Shown one piece after another: positions 9,237 to 19,946 of a stretch of DNA of 64,000 nucleotides. Made by a program: the position numbers and the translations under genes. Below the pieces are notes generated by a model. That model had not been told where the DNA came from. It worked only from the letters and a program-made list of their open reading frames with translations, and made no database searches. The first letter of the stretch is position 1; every line of letters begins with the position of its first letter. Source of the DNA: Coxiella-like endosymbiont. Lineage in GTDB: Bacteria; Pseudomonadota; Gammaproteobacteria; Coxiellales; Coxiellaceae. The stretch spans positions 992,001 to 1,056,000 of the forward strand of contig NZ_CP094378.1 of assembly GCF_030643785.1 (NCBI RefSeq). The letters are read 5' to 3'.

Positions 9237-10168
9237 GATTTCCTTTGGAAAAAGGAGAATGTTATAAGGAATATATTGCCCACTTCGCAAGCATAATTGT
9301 TAGGACTAATTGGCAAATTACCAATCGAAGTTCATCTAGTATTTGAGCTTGAGTAACGGGATTCTCTTCTTCATAAGCTTACAAACAATTTCGAATTATC
9401 AAGAAAACAGAGGGATTTTCACCTGTGATTTGTTCATGCGTGTATTGCAAACTTTGATAAAAACTTTGATAAGATGTTGACATACTAATACTATATTCAT
9501 TACTGAGTGCCCACTTCCAGAACTGTGCTTAAAATACGATTATTAATCGCTTTACGTTCGTCAGATAGAGCCAATGAGTCAGTTCACACCGGAAAAGATA
9601 ATCTTTTTCATATACGTAATCTGAATTTCCAAAAATGCCCAATGATCTAGTGTATGAAAGGGTATCAGTAGGGTTAAGTAAGATTATTCCACAAATAATA
9701 TTTAGTATAAGTGGTTAACAGAGTATTATGGAGGATCTCATGTCCTTGTGCAATAAGACCGCCTGCTCCATATTGTAACTTGCCATGGTAAAAAACCTTC
9801 CAAAATCAGGATATTTAAAAGAAACTCTTCGAATGGTTGCTCCGACATGGATTTAACAAATTGAAAAATAAATTCATAGAAAAATTGAGAGTGAAGGAGT
9901 GTAAAATTTTAAATTTATATTAATTTAAAATTTATATAAAATAACTAGGTTTTTCAAGATAATATTCCTTTTCATTGAACCGCCTGATAAATGCATCAAT
10001 AGATACTTCTTCGGGAACTTTATTTTTTATATTGGTGCTCAAAATATCTTCTTAATATTTCGGAATTCCTTTTTCGCTGTTCTTCCGTCAACAGTTTTCC
10101 AATTTTTATTAGCATTTTTCATCCTAGACTTGTTATAATCCAGGAAAATGATTAATAAATTGATTAAT

Positions 10169-10204
10169 ACTGGCTAAAGATTAAAAACTGGCTAAAGATT
10201 AAAA
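10169..10204. repeat. 18-bp tandem duplication in the GH65 relic
   Basis: ACTGGCTAAAGATTAAAA twice, perfect. Confidence 0.95.
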
Positions 10205-11139
10205 CTTCATTGCGTCAAATTAATATTGAGTTACATTTCCGGAATAGAAGAAAAGCCTTAGCGTGTATTTATCTTGTAGGTGCTACCGCTTCTATTCTCG
10301 GAAGGGCAAGGACTTTGAAAACTTATGAATTAAGATAGGCCTCTTTCAAACAGGAGAAACAATTCTTATTGTATCTTCTTTTTATGTCGATTTGCGATTT
10401 TGATTCAGATATATTTCCGTTTGGATATATTTCTGTCCGATCTGTTAGCACCATATGTATTCCATATGTATTTGTGATTAACTTGTCATCATACTTAATT
10501 AAATCATATTTCGCAAGTTATTCTCTGAATTCTTTTAAATGACGCTGTGCTAATTGTCGATAAATTGCCATCAATACCTGAACGTATCTCAATTTCATCA
10601 GACCAATTTAAAGGCATCAGCTTATATTCAATAGCTGCAAAATGAGGACTATCCATAGAGACAATGCATCGGGTAATAATTCTTATTTTACAATTTTTTT
10701 ATCGACTATAAAAAATTGTCGTTTTAAAATTCCGTGAAACGGATCTAAAGTCTATTTATATTCTTTTAAAGTAGTTTCATTAAAATAACCCAATTTTCAT
10801 TGAGGTAACCAGTTTGGACAATTAACTAATTCCTCATTAGTAACATTCTAACCTGCAATTTCGCAATTTCAATCGTTAAACGATTGCAGCATCCAGCAAT
10901 GTAAGTTCCCGGGTAATGAACGACATCATCTTGAACTTCTTTCCAAGCACCTCGGGTCGCAAAACAACCGTTTCTTAAAGTGTATAGAGTTTCTCGCAAA
11001 TGCTGTTGAAGTGCAATATAAAATCACGATATTATAGTTGCTATATTTCCATTTTGCGAGATTGGATAGAGGCTGATTAACAATGAATGTAGAAATTTTT
11101 CAACTTCGTTCTTATCTTTTAAAATTATAGCGGCTTCTG

Positions 11140-11870
11140 TTCTACGTTATTCTTGAGAAACGAGAATACCTTATCCACAGTTTTTAACTGCTACAAGGCA
11201 TCCTCGTCCGTAACATCATCCCCAATAAAAACTGGGTAAATACGAGCGTAATGATAGCTTAATAGTTCTATAATATGTAATAAGGCTTTACCTTTATGCC
11301 AATCAACAGCGGGTCGCAATTCGAAAACTTTTTTACCTAAATGTTTTTTTTAATTGAGGATATACTTCTAAAGTTCTATCAATTTATTCTTCGATTACTG
11401 GAAGATTCTCAGATTTTACTAAACTATAGTGTATAAGATAAGGATAAAATTTTATGTTTAATGATGACCCTAGGAATATTTTAAAGTAATTGTGTCAATA
11501 AATTATAAACATTCAATACAGCTTCTTTATATTCTGTTCCCATCGTAAAAGTATTTTGAGAAAGCGGATCTCCATGATTACCTACGTAAAATAATTCTTT
11601 TAAACCAAACAATTGGTGCAAACTCTCTAATTGTCGTTTACTTAAAATCAAAACTGCCATATATTGCCCTAGATTTATCAATACCTCACGAATTTTATCA
11701 TTTAAAAGGCATATTCAGGATTATCTACTACTGGTATCAATGTTCCATGGTAATCCTAAAAAACAACCACTTTTTATTGGTCGATTTCTCGATAATACAA
11801 GGTAGACAATTTAATGTGTTAAGAAGCGGCGGAGAAATATGTTTCGACAATTCTTCAAAACGAATCATTT
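11140..11870 (-). pseudogene. Relic of trehalose-6-phosphate phosphatase (OtsB-like HAD enzyme)
   Basis: Minus-strand fragments in several frames. A start region MIRFEELSKHIS lies near 11866. A piece resembling the HAD motif-I region FLDYHGTL follows, then the open segment 11481-11681 (KRQLESLHQLFGLKELFYVGNHG). FELRPAVDWHKGKALL and the HAD motif VFIGDDVTDEDAL lie near 11210-11330. Order and wording are those of OtsB-type phosphatases. Multiple frame changes and an in-frame stop after DEDAL make it non-functional. Same strand and order as the flanking sugar-enzyme relics. Confidence 0.65.
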
Positions 11871-12450
11871 TCAAGTCATCAACTACCTAATCTCTCCTTT
11901 CTCGCTTTAACGATTTGCGTAGATTTGCGTAAATTTGAATTACGAGCAACCCTAATAATTAACCAAAAATAACCTCGCACCGCAGCCTGTATTCTTGACA
12001 GGGCATCCTCGAAAACCACGCAATCTAAAGGAGTGATTTTTAATTGGGCAGCTACTTCTAAAAATATATCAGATTGGGGTTTTCCATTTAAATTCATTTC
12101 TTGACGGGTAATACCATCGATTTGAACTAAAAATAAATCTGCGATCTATACCCTTTCCAGTAATGTTTGGCAATTTTTACCGGATGATACCACACCTACT
12201 GGAACTCTTTCTTGCCTAAATTTTTGGATTAATTCAATAGTAGAAGGAAAAACTTTAATTTCTTTTTGATTCAATAAATCAGCAAATACAAATATATATT
12301 ATTTTTCCAATTGCTTAAGTCCGTAAAGGATATTTTTATCCTGAGTGTCCTTAGAATCCTCATAAGGAAGTTCTAATCATCGAGAAAGCAGAAAACTCTT
12401 AATAATAGGGCAAAGCTTGATTTGCTTCAATTTCTGAAGATCTTGTGACT
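11871..12450 (-). pseudogene. Relic of a beta-phosphoglucomutase-type HAD phosphatase
   Basis: The open piece 11879-12097 reads NGKPQSDIFLEVAAQLKI then CVVFEDALSRIQAAV, the motif III/IV region of the beta-phosphoglucomutase subfamily of HAD enzymes. The N-terminal half (12100-12450) is only patchily recognisable. A 10-bp tandem duplication (GATTTGCGTA twice, 11912-11931) disrupts the C-terminal end. In GH65 operons this enzyme converts beta-glucose-1-phosphate to glucose-6-phosphate, which agrees with the neighbouring relics. Non-functional. Confidence 0.6.
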
Positions 12451-12454
12451 CCAT

Positions 12455-13120
12455 AATAATGGAGTGGGACTTTACAAAGAAGATGCGTTTCTAAGCCATC
12501 AGACAGCCATCAGACATTTGATTCTTCCTAGAATTGCTGTAGGCAAGAAAGTTGCAGACCGTTTAAGCTTTATCAATATCATTCAACTTTTCAAACATTC
12601 AATAGCCGTGAGAATTCACCGTCTTAGTACTAATACACAATTGTTTAGCAATTTTTTCTTTTTTCATCCCTTTGGTTAGCAAACAAAACTTCCATTTGTT
12701 GATCACTCAAGTCATCAAATGGTGATTCCGAAGCAGTAGCTTTCCTTAAAGCTACGTGGCTTGCCACTGCTGAACTAATGTTATCGCTGACCGCTATGCA
12801 CTGCGCGAATGGCATGTTCTAACTCAGTAGAATCGCTACTTCTAGTAATGAATCCACATACGCCTGCTTGCAGGTAAACGTATAGGAAGCAACTCATTTT
12901 CCATAAAATTTTTGGGCAAACTCAAGGCCACTCGTATCAGGTAGTTGATATCAGATAGTTGAAAGTCGAGGATAACCACATCGGGTTCTTTTTCCAGTCG
13001 CAGAGTAAGGCCTTCTTCCCCGGTGCTCGCTTCCCCGACTATACGGATACCCTTGATTTGTTCTAGCATCAAGCTCATACCGCGACGAATCAATACATTG
13101 TCTTCAATTAAAAATAACAT
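12455..13120 (-). pseudogene. Relic of a second GacA/UvrY-type response regulator (copy 2)
   Basis: The ATG at 13120 opens a receiver domain: MLFLIEDNVLIRRGM, KGIRIVGEASTGEEGL, PDVVILDFQLSD with the phospho-acceptor Asp. It goes out of frame after about 60 residues. The LuxR-type output part is recognisable further on (FDDLSDQQMEVLF near 12700) but split, with an 11-bp tandem duplication at 12494-12515. It shares the phrase KGIRIVGEAST with copy 1 at 8508-9100, so the two were paralogues flanking the sugar cluster. Confidence 0.7.
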
Positions 13121-13214
13121 TGATCAAAATTTATTCTCCTTCTTAATGTTACTCCACAGATAAGGCTCACTGTAATTAAATCTCATATATAAAAACAGAG
13201 GTAAAAGCAAATAA

Positions 13215-14245
13215 TTAATAACACTTTTATTGCATTGTTCGAAAGGATCTTTTCAGGAAAAGATCTTTGCAAAAAGCTGGGTGGTGCAACAGATATTAGC
13301 TTGATTTATTGGCTTATCAATACCATGCATGCCAGCAATTATTCAAAGAACTTTTAAGAATAAAACCACAATTAATTCAAGAAATTTCTACAGAAGCATT
13401 TTATCTCATATGGAAATAGCGAGGGTTGGAGTATCTCCATTTTATGGGTTAACTGCATATCCCGATAGAAGATCGTTTCTCCTAGAAATATTCCAAAAAA
13501 ATCCTCAATTAGCGCAAGGAATTACAACAGAAGTCCTTTGTCCGTCCTATATGCTCCGAAGAACTTGAACCAAGGTGGCTTTCTGTATTTTATTGGCTCA
13601 TTGGTGCTGTAGATAAAGAAGCGTATGGCCTACTTATAAGGTTTCTCGATACCCCACCGTGTGGGGTAAATCCAAAACATCAGGGGTGAAAACTTTCGTC
13701 GCCCTATTTTAATGGGTCCTTATGAAGGCACCTCCATGCTGTTTTGGCTCGTTGATTTCTACTCACGGCGTCAAATTGTGTTTGACAAGCTCCTGGAAAT
13801 CTAAACCCTAATTACTTTCAGAAATCTCTGATATGGCACTCGGACGACCCTTGGCTACGGGCGCCCCGTTATGGGAAGGCCACTTCTCCTTTTTATTTAC
13901 TTTTATTTACTCACCAACTTACCTGAAGGTATAGAGTTACTTGATCAGATAGTAATAGAAAATTCCTCCCTTGCTTTGGAAATCACGGCTCCAACCCTCC
14001 AAAATTCAAGTGTGAGGGAAGATGATTCGGGTGCTTCTCTTTTTTTGGATAACGGCAATCGTTGTAACGGCGGAATTGCCAAAGTCTCTGTGAAAGACGA
14101 TTCTTTAATTTACAGAATTAACCTCATGTACCCTAATGTTTTTGACCTCGTTTTTGATAGAGGTCAAAAACATTTAACTCCTGCAGAATTTAATGAATTT
14201 GTAAAATCTTTTAACTTTAAATGTTTAAAGAAAAAAGTAATTTAA
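13215..14245 (+). pseudogene. Relic of a helical-repeat protein of unknown function
   Basis: Not recognised as a named family. Plus-strand fragments show a repeated pattern about 48 residues apart: SLIYWLINTMHASNY with FKELLRIKPQLIQEISTEAF (13303-13420), then PFYGLTAYPDRRSFLLEIFQKNPQLAQGITTEVL (13436-13540, split here by words), then SVFYWLIGAVDKEAYGLLIRFL (13582-13650). These lie in different frames. The last open piece (13871-14245, 124 aa) starts after a 10-bp tandem duplication and shows no clear motif. It may be the tail of the same gene or a separate one. Large repeat proteins in this group are often secreted effectors, but nothing here proves that. Confidence 0.45.
13650..13668. repeat. 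Perfect hairpin inside the repeat-protein relic
   Basis: TACCCCAC - CGT - GTGGGGTA, an 8-bp stem with a 3-base loop, unusually GC-rich for its surroundings. There is no T-run after it on either strand, so it is not a standard intrinsic terminator. It lies in the fragment encoding LDTPPCGVNP, so it may be chance within former coding sequence. Confidence 0.6.
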
Positions 14246-14901
14246 TTAAGAATTATAATATTTCTAACATTTCCTTGCTTAAAATCTGATTTTGATATTT
14301 TTTAGAAAAAATTATCTCTCAATCTTGAAAATGAAATTCTAGAAAAATAATAATTACTGCTAAAAATTGTCAAAATCAGCTAGGCTACTATAATCTTCAA
14401 GATTTAAAAATTCACATTTCTCATTTTCAACGGTCTTCCCACACTTGAAAAAGTTACCCAAGCACCCTACTTTATGTTAGCCACCCTTAACAAGAAAATG
14501 AACTTTATGGGGCTATCTGAATCCCCCAAAAAATTTCGACTCAAGAAAAAGGTAGTTTGGATCTTTTTGGTTAAATATTGAATCTAAAATAAAATTAATT
14601 GGATTAGCTCTCTTTACGTTAAATTAAAGAAAGTCTTCTTAACAAGTCCTCTTAACGATTCGGCTAAATGCCAGGGAGATCCCCCTTGAGAGGGGGTACT
14701 AATTTCGGTTCTTTTAATGTTTTCCTCTGGTCCCTCTTTAGAGAAATTATTTCTGAAAAAAGTAAAAGAGATAAACTGATCGTTAAAATGCACTATGAGT
14801 AGGATTACGCTTTGCAAGCAATTGCAACAAGTACTCATTTACATTAACAGGACTGAATCGAGCTGATAATCAAAGCACTGATCCCAATCAATTGCTCAAA
14901 T
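14246..14901. other. Non-coding spacer with one GC-rich hairpin
   Basis: No protein family was recognised. Open reading pieces here are short and without motifs. One perfect inverted repeat, CCCCCT-TGAG-AGGGGG at 14681-14696, stands out in otherwise AT-rich DNA, with no adjoining T-run. Confidence 0.5.
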
Positions 14902-14996
14902 TGGCGGAGAGAGAGGGATTCGAACCCTCGATGGAGCTCTTTCGCCCCATACTCCCTTAGCAGGGGAGCGCCTTCAGCCAACTCGGCCATCTCTCC
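14902..14996 (-). tRNA. tRNA-Ser(GCT)
   Basis: Reverse strand begins GGAGAGATGGCCGAGTTGGC and ends TTCGAATCCCTCTCTCCG followed by an encoded CCA. The acceptor stem GGAGAGA/TCTCTCC pairs perfectly. The anticodon loop CTGCTAA carries GCT (14959-14961), flanked by the stem CTCCC/GGGAG. The long variable arm (GTATGGGGCGAAAGAGCTCC) is the class II arm of serine tRNAs. It would read AGC/AGU codons. It lies downstream of csrA on the same strand, as in related genomes. Confidence 0.97.
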
Positions 14997-15259
14997 ATTA
15001 ATTACCTTTTACCTGGAACCTCGTGGACGAAAGGTCAATAATTTTCCGGTCGAGCCTCCCTCTAGGACTCTGCGAGGCAAGCATAATAACACTCCTATCA
15101 ACAGAAATAAAATGAGTTATTTTCTCACTCTTAAAATTTAAGATTTGAATGAGGAATTCAACGGATAAAAAAACAAAAAGCCTGTGAAATAAAATAATAG
15201 GATGAAAGACAGAACGGAAAAAATCCAAGATATACCCCCCACCAGCTGCTGGGTAGAAA

Positions 15260-15478
15260 TTACTCAGATTCAGAAGTCTTTTCAGTGCCAACTTTACCTT
15301 GTAGCTTCGCTAGTTTTTCCTGTTGAATCCGCTCATAAATTTCTTCGCGGTGAACAAAAACCTCTTTCGGTGCTTCAATCCCAATGCGAACTTGGTTGCC
15401 TTTCACACCAAGCACAATCACCTTGACGTCGTCTCCGATAATCACCGATTCACTAATACGTCTCGTTAGTATTAACAT
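15260..15478 (-). CDS. csrA: Carbon storage regulator CsrA
   Basis: Small RNA-binding dimer that controls translation of GGA-containing leaders. 72 aa from the ATG at 15478 ([18 protein letters not shown]); the open frame continues 12 codons further upstream but without family similarity. Conserved RNA-binding strand residues in LILTRR and [13 protein letters not shown] are present. The leader carries AAGGAGAGGAAG directly before the ATG, so the Shine-Dalgarno overlaps two GGA motifs. That arrangement permits CsrA autoregulation, though it is not proof. Both GacA-type regulators nearby are dead, so the usual upstream control may be gone. Confidence 0.95.
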   Translation of the reverse strand: MLILTRRISESVIIGDDVKVIVLGVKGNQVRIGIEAPKEVFVHREEIYERIQQEKLAKLQGKVGTEKTSESE

Positions 15479-15613
15479 CTTCCTCTCCTTCTTTAGAGAA
15501 ATCCTTACCTGCAAGCCTGTGGAGCAAAACCTCCCTATCTTTTTTATCGAGAGCCTTAAAAAGCTCCCCAGTCTTCGAAAGACTTTAAGATAATATTGGA
15601 ATTCCGTGATAAA

Positions 15614-16846
15614 TCAATAAATTTTTAACTTACAATCGAGTTTAAAGGCTGAATGAAGTGTCCGGGCGCCCACTTCCAGGTACTTCTCATCAATAACAGC
15701 GGAAATTTTGATCTCAGTAGCAGTTATCAAGTGGATATGAATTCCTTCCTGCCCTAGGGCACTAACCATTTGTGAGGCAATACCCGCATGGGAACGCATC
15801 CCAACACCTACTAAAGAGATCTTGGCAACCTTGCTATTACTAAGTACAGTCCGGGCGCCGAGCTCTTCTGCTACTGTTTGTATGATAGGATAAGCTTTTA
15901 CATAATCATCCCGCTGCAAAGTGAAGCTAAAATCGATCTTCGTATCCACGGTGGGGACATTCTGAACAATCATGTCCACTTCAATATCTGCCTTCCCAAT
16001 AGGCCCAAGAATGTAGCTAGCTAATCCAGGCCTTTCTGGAATCCCTTGGAGGGTCAGTTTCGCTTGACGTCTTTCAAAAGCAATGCCCGATACAAGCGGC
16101 TGTTCGATACAATCCCGTTCGTAAGTAATTAAGGTTCCCAATCGTCCTTTTCGTAGGCTGGACAATACGCGAATAGGGACCTGATATTTCCCCGCAAATT
16201 CGAGAGATCGATTTTGAAGTACTTTAGCACCTAGGCTAGACATTTCCATTACTTCGTCGAAAGTGATCTTCGAAATTCGCCTCGCAGCGGGAACGACCTT
16301 AGGATCACTGGTATAAATTCCGTCGACATCGGTAAAAATTTGACACTCGTCCGCTTGCAAAGCGGCAGCTAAAGCAACCGCGGTAAGATCAGACCCTCCT
16401 CGGCCTAAGGTGGTAATCTCACCAATTTCACTAATTCCTTGGAATCCAGCCACTACTGGCGTGCGCCCTTCTTTTAAATCGGCCAATAAAATCTGAGGAT
16501 CAATATCAATAATTCGAGCTTTTTGGTGTTCGTTAGTAGTCCGTAAACGGATTTGCGCAGCGGTATAAGAATGGGCAAGACAATTTCGGGTTTCTAACGC
16601 CATGCTGAGCAAAGCAGCTGACATTTGCTCACCCGTTGATACTAATGCATCATATTCGCGCAAATTGGTGTCAGAAATGGAACGGGCCAGTTTAATCAAC
16701 CGGTCTGTTTCACTGTACATTGCAGAAACGACTACAACCACTGCATGCCCTCGCTGACGCGCTTCCGAAACAATATCAGCAGCTTTCTGTATTCTGTTGA
16801 TGTCTGCAACAGAACCGCCTCCAAATTTTTGAACGATTAAAGCCAC
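15614..16846 (-). CDS. lysC: Aspartate kinase
   Basis: Phosphorylates aspartate, the first step to lysine/diaminopimelate, threonine and methionine. 410 aa, the length of the monofunctional lysine-sensitive type. Kinase domain: KFGGGSVADINR (the family usually has KFGGTSV, so one position differs), STGEQMSAALLSMAL, TLGRGGSDLTAVALA, FTDVDGIYTSDP. Two ACT domains follow from about residue 265. It lies between alaS and csrA on the same strand, a common gammaproteobacterial order. Paired with asd (48441-49479) it would supply diaminopimelate for the cell wall. Intact. Confidence 0.95.
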   Translation of the reverse strand: MALIVQKFGGGSVADINRIQKAADIVSEARQRGHAVVVVVSAMYSETDRLIKLARSISDTNLREYDALVSTGEQMSAALLSMALETRNCLAHSYTAAQIRLRTTNEHQKARIIDIDPQILLADLKEGRTPVVAGFQGISEIGEITTLGRGGSDLTAVALAAALQADECQIFTDVDGIYTSDPKVVPAARRISKITFDEVMEMSSLGAKVLQNRSLEFAGKYQVPIRVLSSLRKGRLGTLITYERDCIEQPLVSGIAFERRQAKLTLQGIPERPGLASYILGPIGKADIEVDMIVQNVPTVDTKIDFSFTLQRDDYVKAYPIIQTVAEELGARTVLSNSKVAKISLVGVGMRSHAGIASQMVSALGQEGIHIHLITATEIKISAVIDEKYLEVGARTLHSAFKLDCKLKIY

Positions 16847-16892
16847 GTCGACGACTCCAATTTAATTTTAGCAGTTTCCAGGAAAATCCTTG

Positions 16893-19502
16893 TTAATGTT
16901 CAGCTATTGCTGTTAATTTCTCTTTTACCCATTCGTATACTGAGTCCAGAGCTTCATTCAATCGCTCTGGAGAATCTCCTCCTCCTTGAGCCATGTCAGG
17001 ACGACGACCTCCGCCTCGTCCTCCGACTTGTACGGCCACAGACATTAATAATTCCGTGGCATTAAAATAATCTAAGGAATTTTTTGTAACCCCCGAAATC
17101 AGCTGGACTCGGTCCTTTTTTACTATAGCAAGTACGATAGCCGCTTTTCCAAGTTTTTGCTTTAATTCATCAACCATAGCACGTAAGGTATCGTGATCTG
17201 CGGCTTCTACTTTTGATGTTAAAACCTTTATCCCTTGAATATCGACTGCCTCATTTATTAAATACGAAAGTTGCTGTAAGGCCATTTGTCGTTTTAATTT
17301 TATTAACTCTTTTTCTCTATTACGATTTTCTTTTAAAATTTGATTCACCTTTAAAATCAATTTGTCCCTATTTGTTTTTAATAAATTACTTAAAGTTTCT
17401 AACTGCTCTTCTTTGGTTTCAATATAAGATAGCGCTGCTTGGCCAGTAACCGCTTCAATACGACGAATACCCGCAGCACAGGCCGATTCAGAAACAATTT
17501 TGAATAAACCAATTTCTCCAGTCTGTTTAGTATGAGTGCCACCACAAATTTCGGTAGAAAAATCACCTATTTTTAAAACACGAACTCTTTCTCTATATCG
17601 TTCACCGAAAAGGGCTAACGCTCCAAATTCTTTTGCCTCCTTAGGTGTCATGACATTGACATTAGAAGTCAAATTAGCTTGAATTTGCTGATTCACTAAT
17701 TTTTCTACAGCTTGTAATTCTTGCCGGATTATAGGGCGCGGGTGGGAAAAATCAAATCTCAAATGCTTAGCTTCTACAAGAGAACCCTTCTGCATGACAT
17801 GATTCCCCAATACACGTCGCAAAGCTTCATGCAACAAGTGGGTGGCTGAGTGATTTCGCATAATATCGAAACGTGAACTACTCACCTTTGCTTCCACTTT
17901 GTCTTTGACATGCAAAGTTCCTTTGACCATTTCACCGATATGCAAATAAACGGCACCCTGTTTTTTGGTGTCCTTAACACGGAAGCTCCCGAATTCAAAA
18001 AATAAATAACCCCTGTCTCCCACTTGCCCGCCAGATTCAGCATAAAAAGGAGTGCGATTAAGCACGACCATTCCTTCTCTTCCTTCATTTAAGACAGTTA
18101 CCGGTTTATTATCTTCTAAAAGCACAGTTACAGAAGCTTCTGCATTTAAAGTCTCATAACCAATAAATTCAGTTTCACCGCTAATGTGTACTTTTTGAGT
18201 GTGATCAAGAGTATGTTGGGCTTGTTGAGATTGTTCTCGTTGGCGCTCCATTGCCTTATTAAACTCAGCATAATCCATCGTAAAATTACGTTCTCTAGCA
18301 ATATCTGCCGTTAAGTCCGGAGGAAAACCATAAGTATCATATAATTGAAAAATCACCTCGCCAGGAATTTTTCGATGAGACAACTCAGCCATTTCTTGAT
18401 CTAAAATCTTAAGACCTTTTGATAATGTTTGGGAAAATTGAATTTCTTCCTGACAAATAACTTGTTCAATAATGGGCTGAGTTCTATAAAGTTCGGGATA
18501 AACATCCTCCATCACTTTTGTTAACGGAGTTACTAACTGATAAAAAAAGGCCTTCTGTTGTGCCAGCTTATAACCATGGCGCACGGCGCGACGAATAATA
18601 CGACGCAAAACATATCCCCTTCCTTCGTTAGAGGGAATAACACCATCCGCAATAAGAAAAGCAGCCGAACGAATATGGTCTACAATTACTCGCATGGAGG
18701 TATTGCGAAAATCCTTATTACCAATCAACGATCCTAAGGTCTTTAAAAGATATTGTAATAATTCAATATCGTAATTGTCATGAACGCCCTGCATCACTGC
18801 CGCAATACGCTCAAGTCCCATCCCAGTATCAACAGAAGGTTTAGCTAAAAGATACAGTTTACCATATAAGTCTCTATTATATTGCATAAATACTAAATTC
18901 CAAATCTCCACATAACGATCCCCATCCGCGTCGGGACTTCCCGGTGGCCCTCCGGCTACGGTGGGCCCGTGATCGTAAAATATTTCTGTACAAGGACCGC
19001 AAGGTCCGCTATCTCCCATCTGCCAAAAATTCTCTTTTTCGCCGCATCGAGAAAAACGCTGAGGATCAATTTTCATTTCTTTAAGCCAAATGGCTTCACT
19101 TTCAGGATCATTTCGAAAAACGGTAACCCACAAGCGCTCTTTTGGTAACTCTAGAACTTCCGTTAAAAAGCGCCAGGCATAGTCAATTGCTTCCCGTTTA
19201 AAATAATCTCCAAAACTAAAATTCCCAAGCATTTCAAAAAAAGTATGATGGCGGGACGTATACCCCACATTTTCTAAATCGTTGTGCTTCCCTCCGGCTC
19301 GCATGCACTTCTGTATAGAAACGGCACGCTGATAAGGACGCGTATCAATTCCTAAAAATACATCTTTGAATTGGACCATCCCGGCATTCGTAAATAAAAT
19401 AGTTGGGTCATTTTCATTAACTAATGAACTACTTGGAACAACTTCATGATCCAGTTTTTTAAAATATTCAATAAAAATTTGACGTAATTGATTGCTATTC
19501 AT
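16893..19502 (-). CDS. alaS: Alanyl-tRNA synthetase
   Basis: Charges tRNA-Ala and edits mischarged Ser/Gly. 869 aa from the ATG at 19502, which overlaps the recX stop as ATGA; an open TTG lies 24 bases upstream. Class II catalytic core at the N-terminus ([44 protein letters not shown]). Editing domain has [13 protein letters not shown] and [10 protein letters not shown] (the zinc-site HxxxH and CxxxH). The C-Ala domain ends with [17 protein letters not shown]. Full length and intact, as expected for an essential gene. Confidence 0.97.
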   Translation of the reverse strand: MNSNQLRQIFIEYFKKLDHEVVPSSSLVNENDPTILFTNAGMVQFKDVFLGIDTRPYQRAVSIQKCMRAGGKHNDLENVGYTSRHHTFFEMLGNFSFGDYFKREAIDYAWRFLTEVLELPKERLWVTVFRNDPESEAIWLKEMKIDPQRFSRCGEKENFWQMGDSGPCGPCTEIFYDHGPTVAGGPPGSPDADGDRYVEIWNLVFMQYNRDLYGKLYLLAKPSVDTGMGLERIAAVMQGVHDNYDIELLQYLLKTLGSLIGNKDFRNTSMRVIVDHIRSAAFLIADGVIPSNEGRGYVLRRIIRRAVRHGYKLAQQKAFFYQLVTPLTKVMEDVYPELYRTQPIIEQVICQEEIQFSQTLSKGLKILDQEMAELSHRKIPGEVIFQLYDTYGFPPDLTADIARERNFTMDYAEFNKAMERQREQSQQAQHTLDHTQKVHISGETEFIGYETLNAEASVTVLLEDNKPVTVLNEGREGMVVLNRTPFYAESGGQVGDRGYLFFEFGSFRVKDTKKQGAVYLHIGEMVKGTLHVKDKVEAKVSSSRFDIMRNHSATHLLHEALRRVLGNHVMQKGSLVEAKHLRFDFSHPRPIIRQELQAVEKLVNQQIQANLTSNVNVMTPKEAKEFGALALFGERYRERVRVLKIGDFSTEICGGTHTKQTGEIGLFKIVSESACAAGIRRIEAVTGQAALSYIETKEEQLETLSNLLKTNRDKLILKVNQILKENRNREKELIKLKRQMALQQLSYLINEAVDIQGIKVLTSKVEAADHDTLRAMVDELKQKLGKAAIVLAIVKKDRVQLISGVTKNSLDYFNATELLMSVAVQVGGRGGGRRPDMAQGGGDSPERLNEALDSVYEWVKEKLTAIAEH

Positions 19503-19946
19503 GTAATTTGACATTGTTGTATCCAACGATAGATGCGTTCTGAATCGAAACCTCGTTGCATTAAAAAGCGGACCAACCGAGCAGAACTCTTCTTAGTTAA
19601 ATTTAAATCTTGCTCCTGATATTTTTTTTGTAAAATTGAGAACAGTGCTTCCCACCAAAGCATTGCATCATGAGGAAGATATTGGCGGACTAATGAATGT
19701 GTTATTCCTCGATGTTTAAGTTCCGCTATGATATAATTAGGACCAAATCCTGCAGCGATACGTTGACGCACATAAACTTCAGTGTATCGCTTCATCACTT
19801 TGAAGACCCTCAACAGCTAATGATATTATCAAAGTTTTCACTTCTGGAAGTTTATAACTCTTATTTAGAAGTTTTTGCTTTAATTCTAACTGGGAATACT
19901 CGCGTCTTGCCAATAAAGCAATAGCGCGTTCACGAAGCTCCATCAT
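19499..19946 (-). pseudogene. recX: Recombination regulator RecX, one frameshift
   Basis: RecX modulates RecA filaments. The ATG at 19946 overlaps the recA stop (ATGA) and encodes a proper N-terminus (LRERAIALLARREYSQLELKQKL ... SLAVEGLQSDE). It then hits a stop after AIH. The continuation RYTEVYVRQRIAAGFGPNYIIAELK is open in the next frame to 19499. One extra G near 19790 (GAAGCGATAC, where GAACGATAC would fit) separates the halves. Unlike most lesions in this window, this one is not in a long homopolymer. Coupled on both sides: recA-recX-alaS all overlap by 4 bases. Confidence 0.85.

Larger units (their letters stand above)
9200..11080 (-). pseudogene. Relic of a glycoside hydrolase family 65 sugar phosphorylase
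   Basis: No long ORF exists, but minus-strand fragments match the GH65 (trehalose/kojibiose/maltose phosphorylase) layout. Near 10850-11010 is an N-terminal segment with LRETLYTLRNGCF, RGAWKEVQDD and HYPGTYIAGCCNRL. Near 10570-10660 is SMDSPHFAAIEYKL followed by LNWSDEIEIRSGIDGNL, a characteristic family segment. The remainder to about 9200 is much more decayed. It includes two perfect tandem duplications (10169-10204 and 9205-9236) that break the frame. It lies downstream of otsB and beta-PGM relics on the same strand, so this was probably an alpha-glucoside phosphorolysis operon. Substrate cannot be told. Confidence 0.6.

Noticed and set aside
14614-14838. 74-codon minus-strand frame before tRNA-Ser
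   Set aside because: No family resemblance and no ribosome site; contains the GC-rich hairpin.
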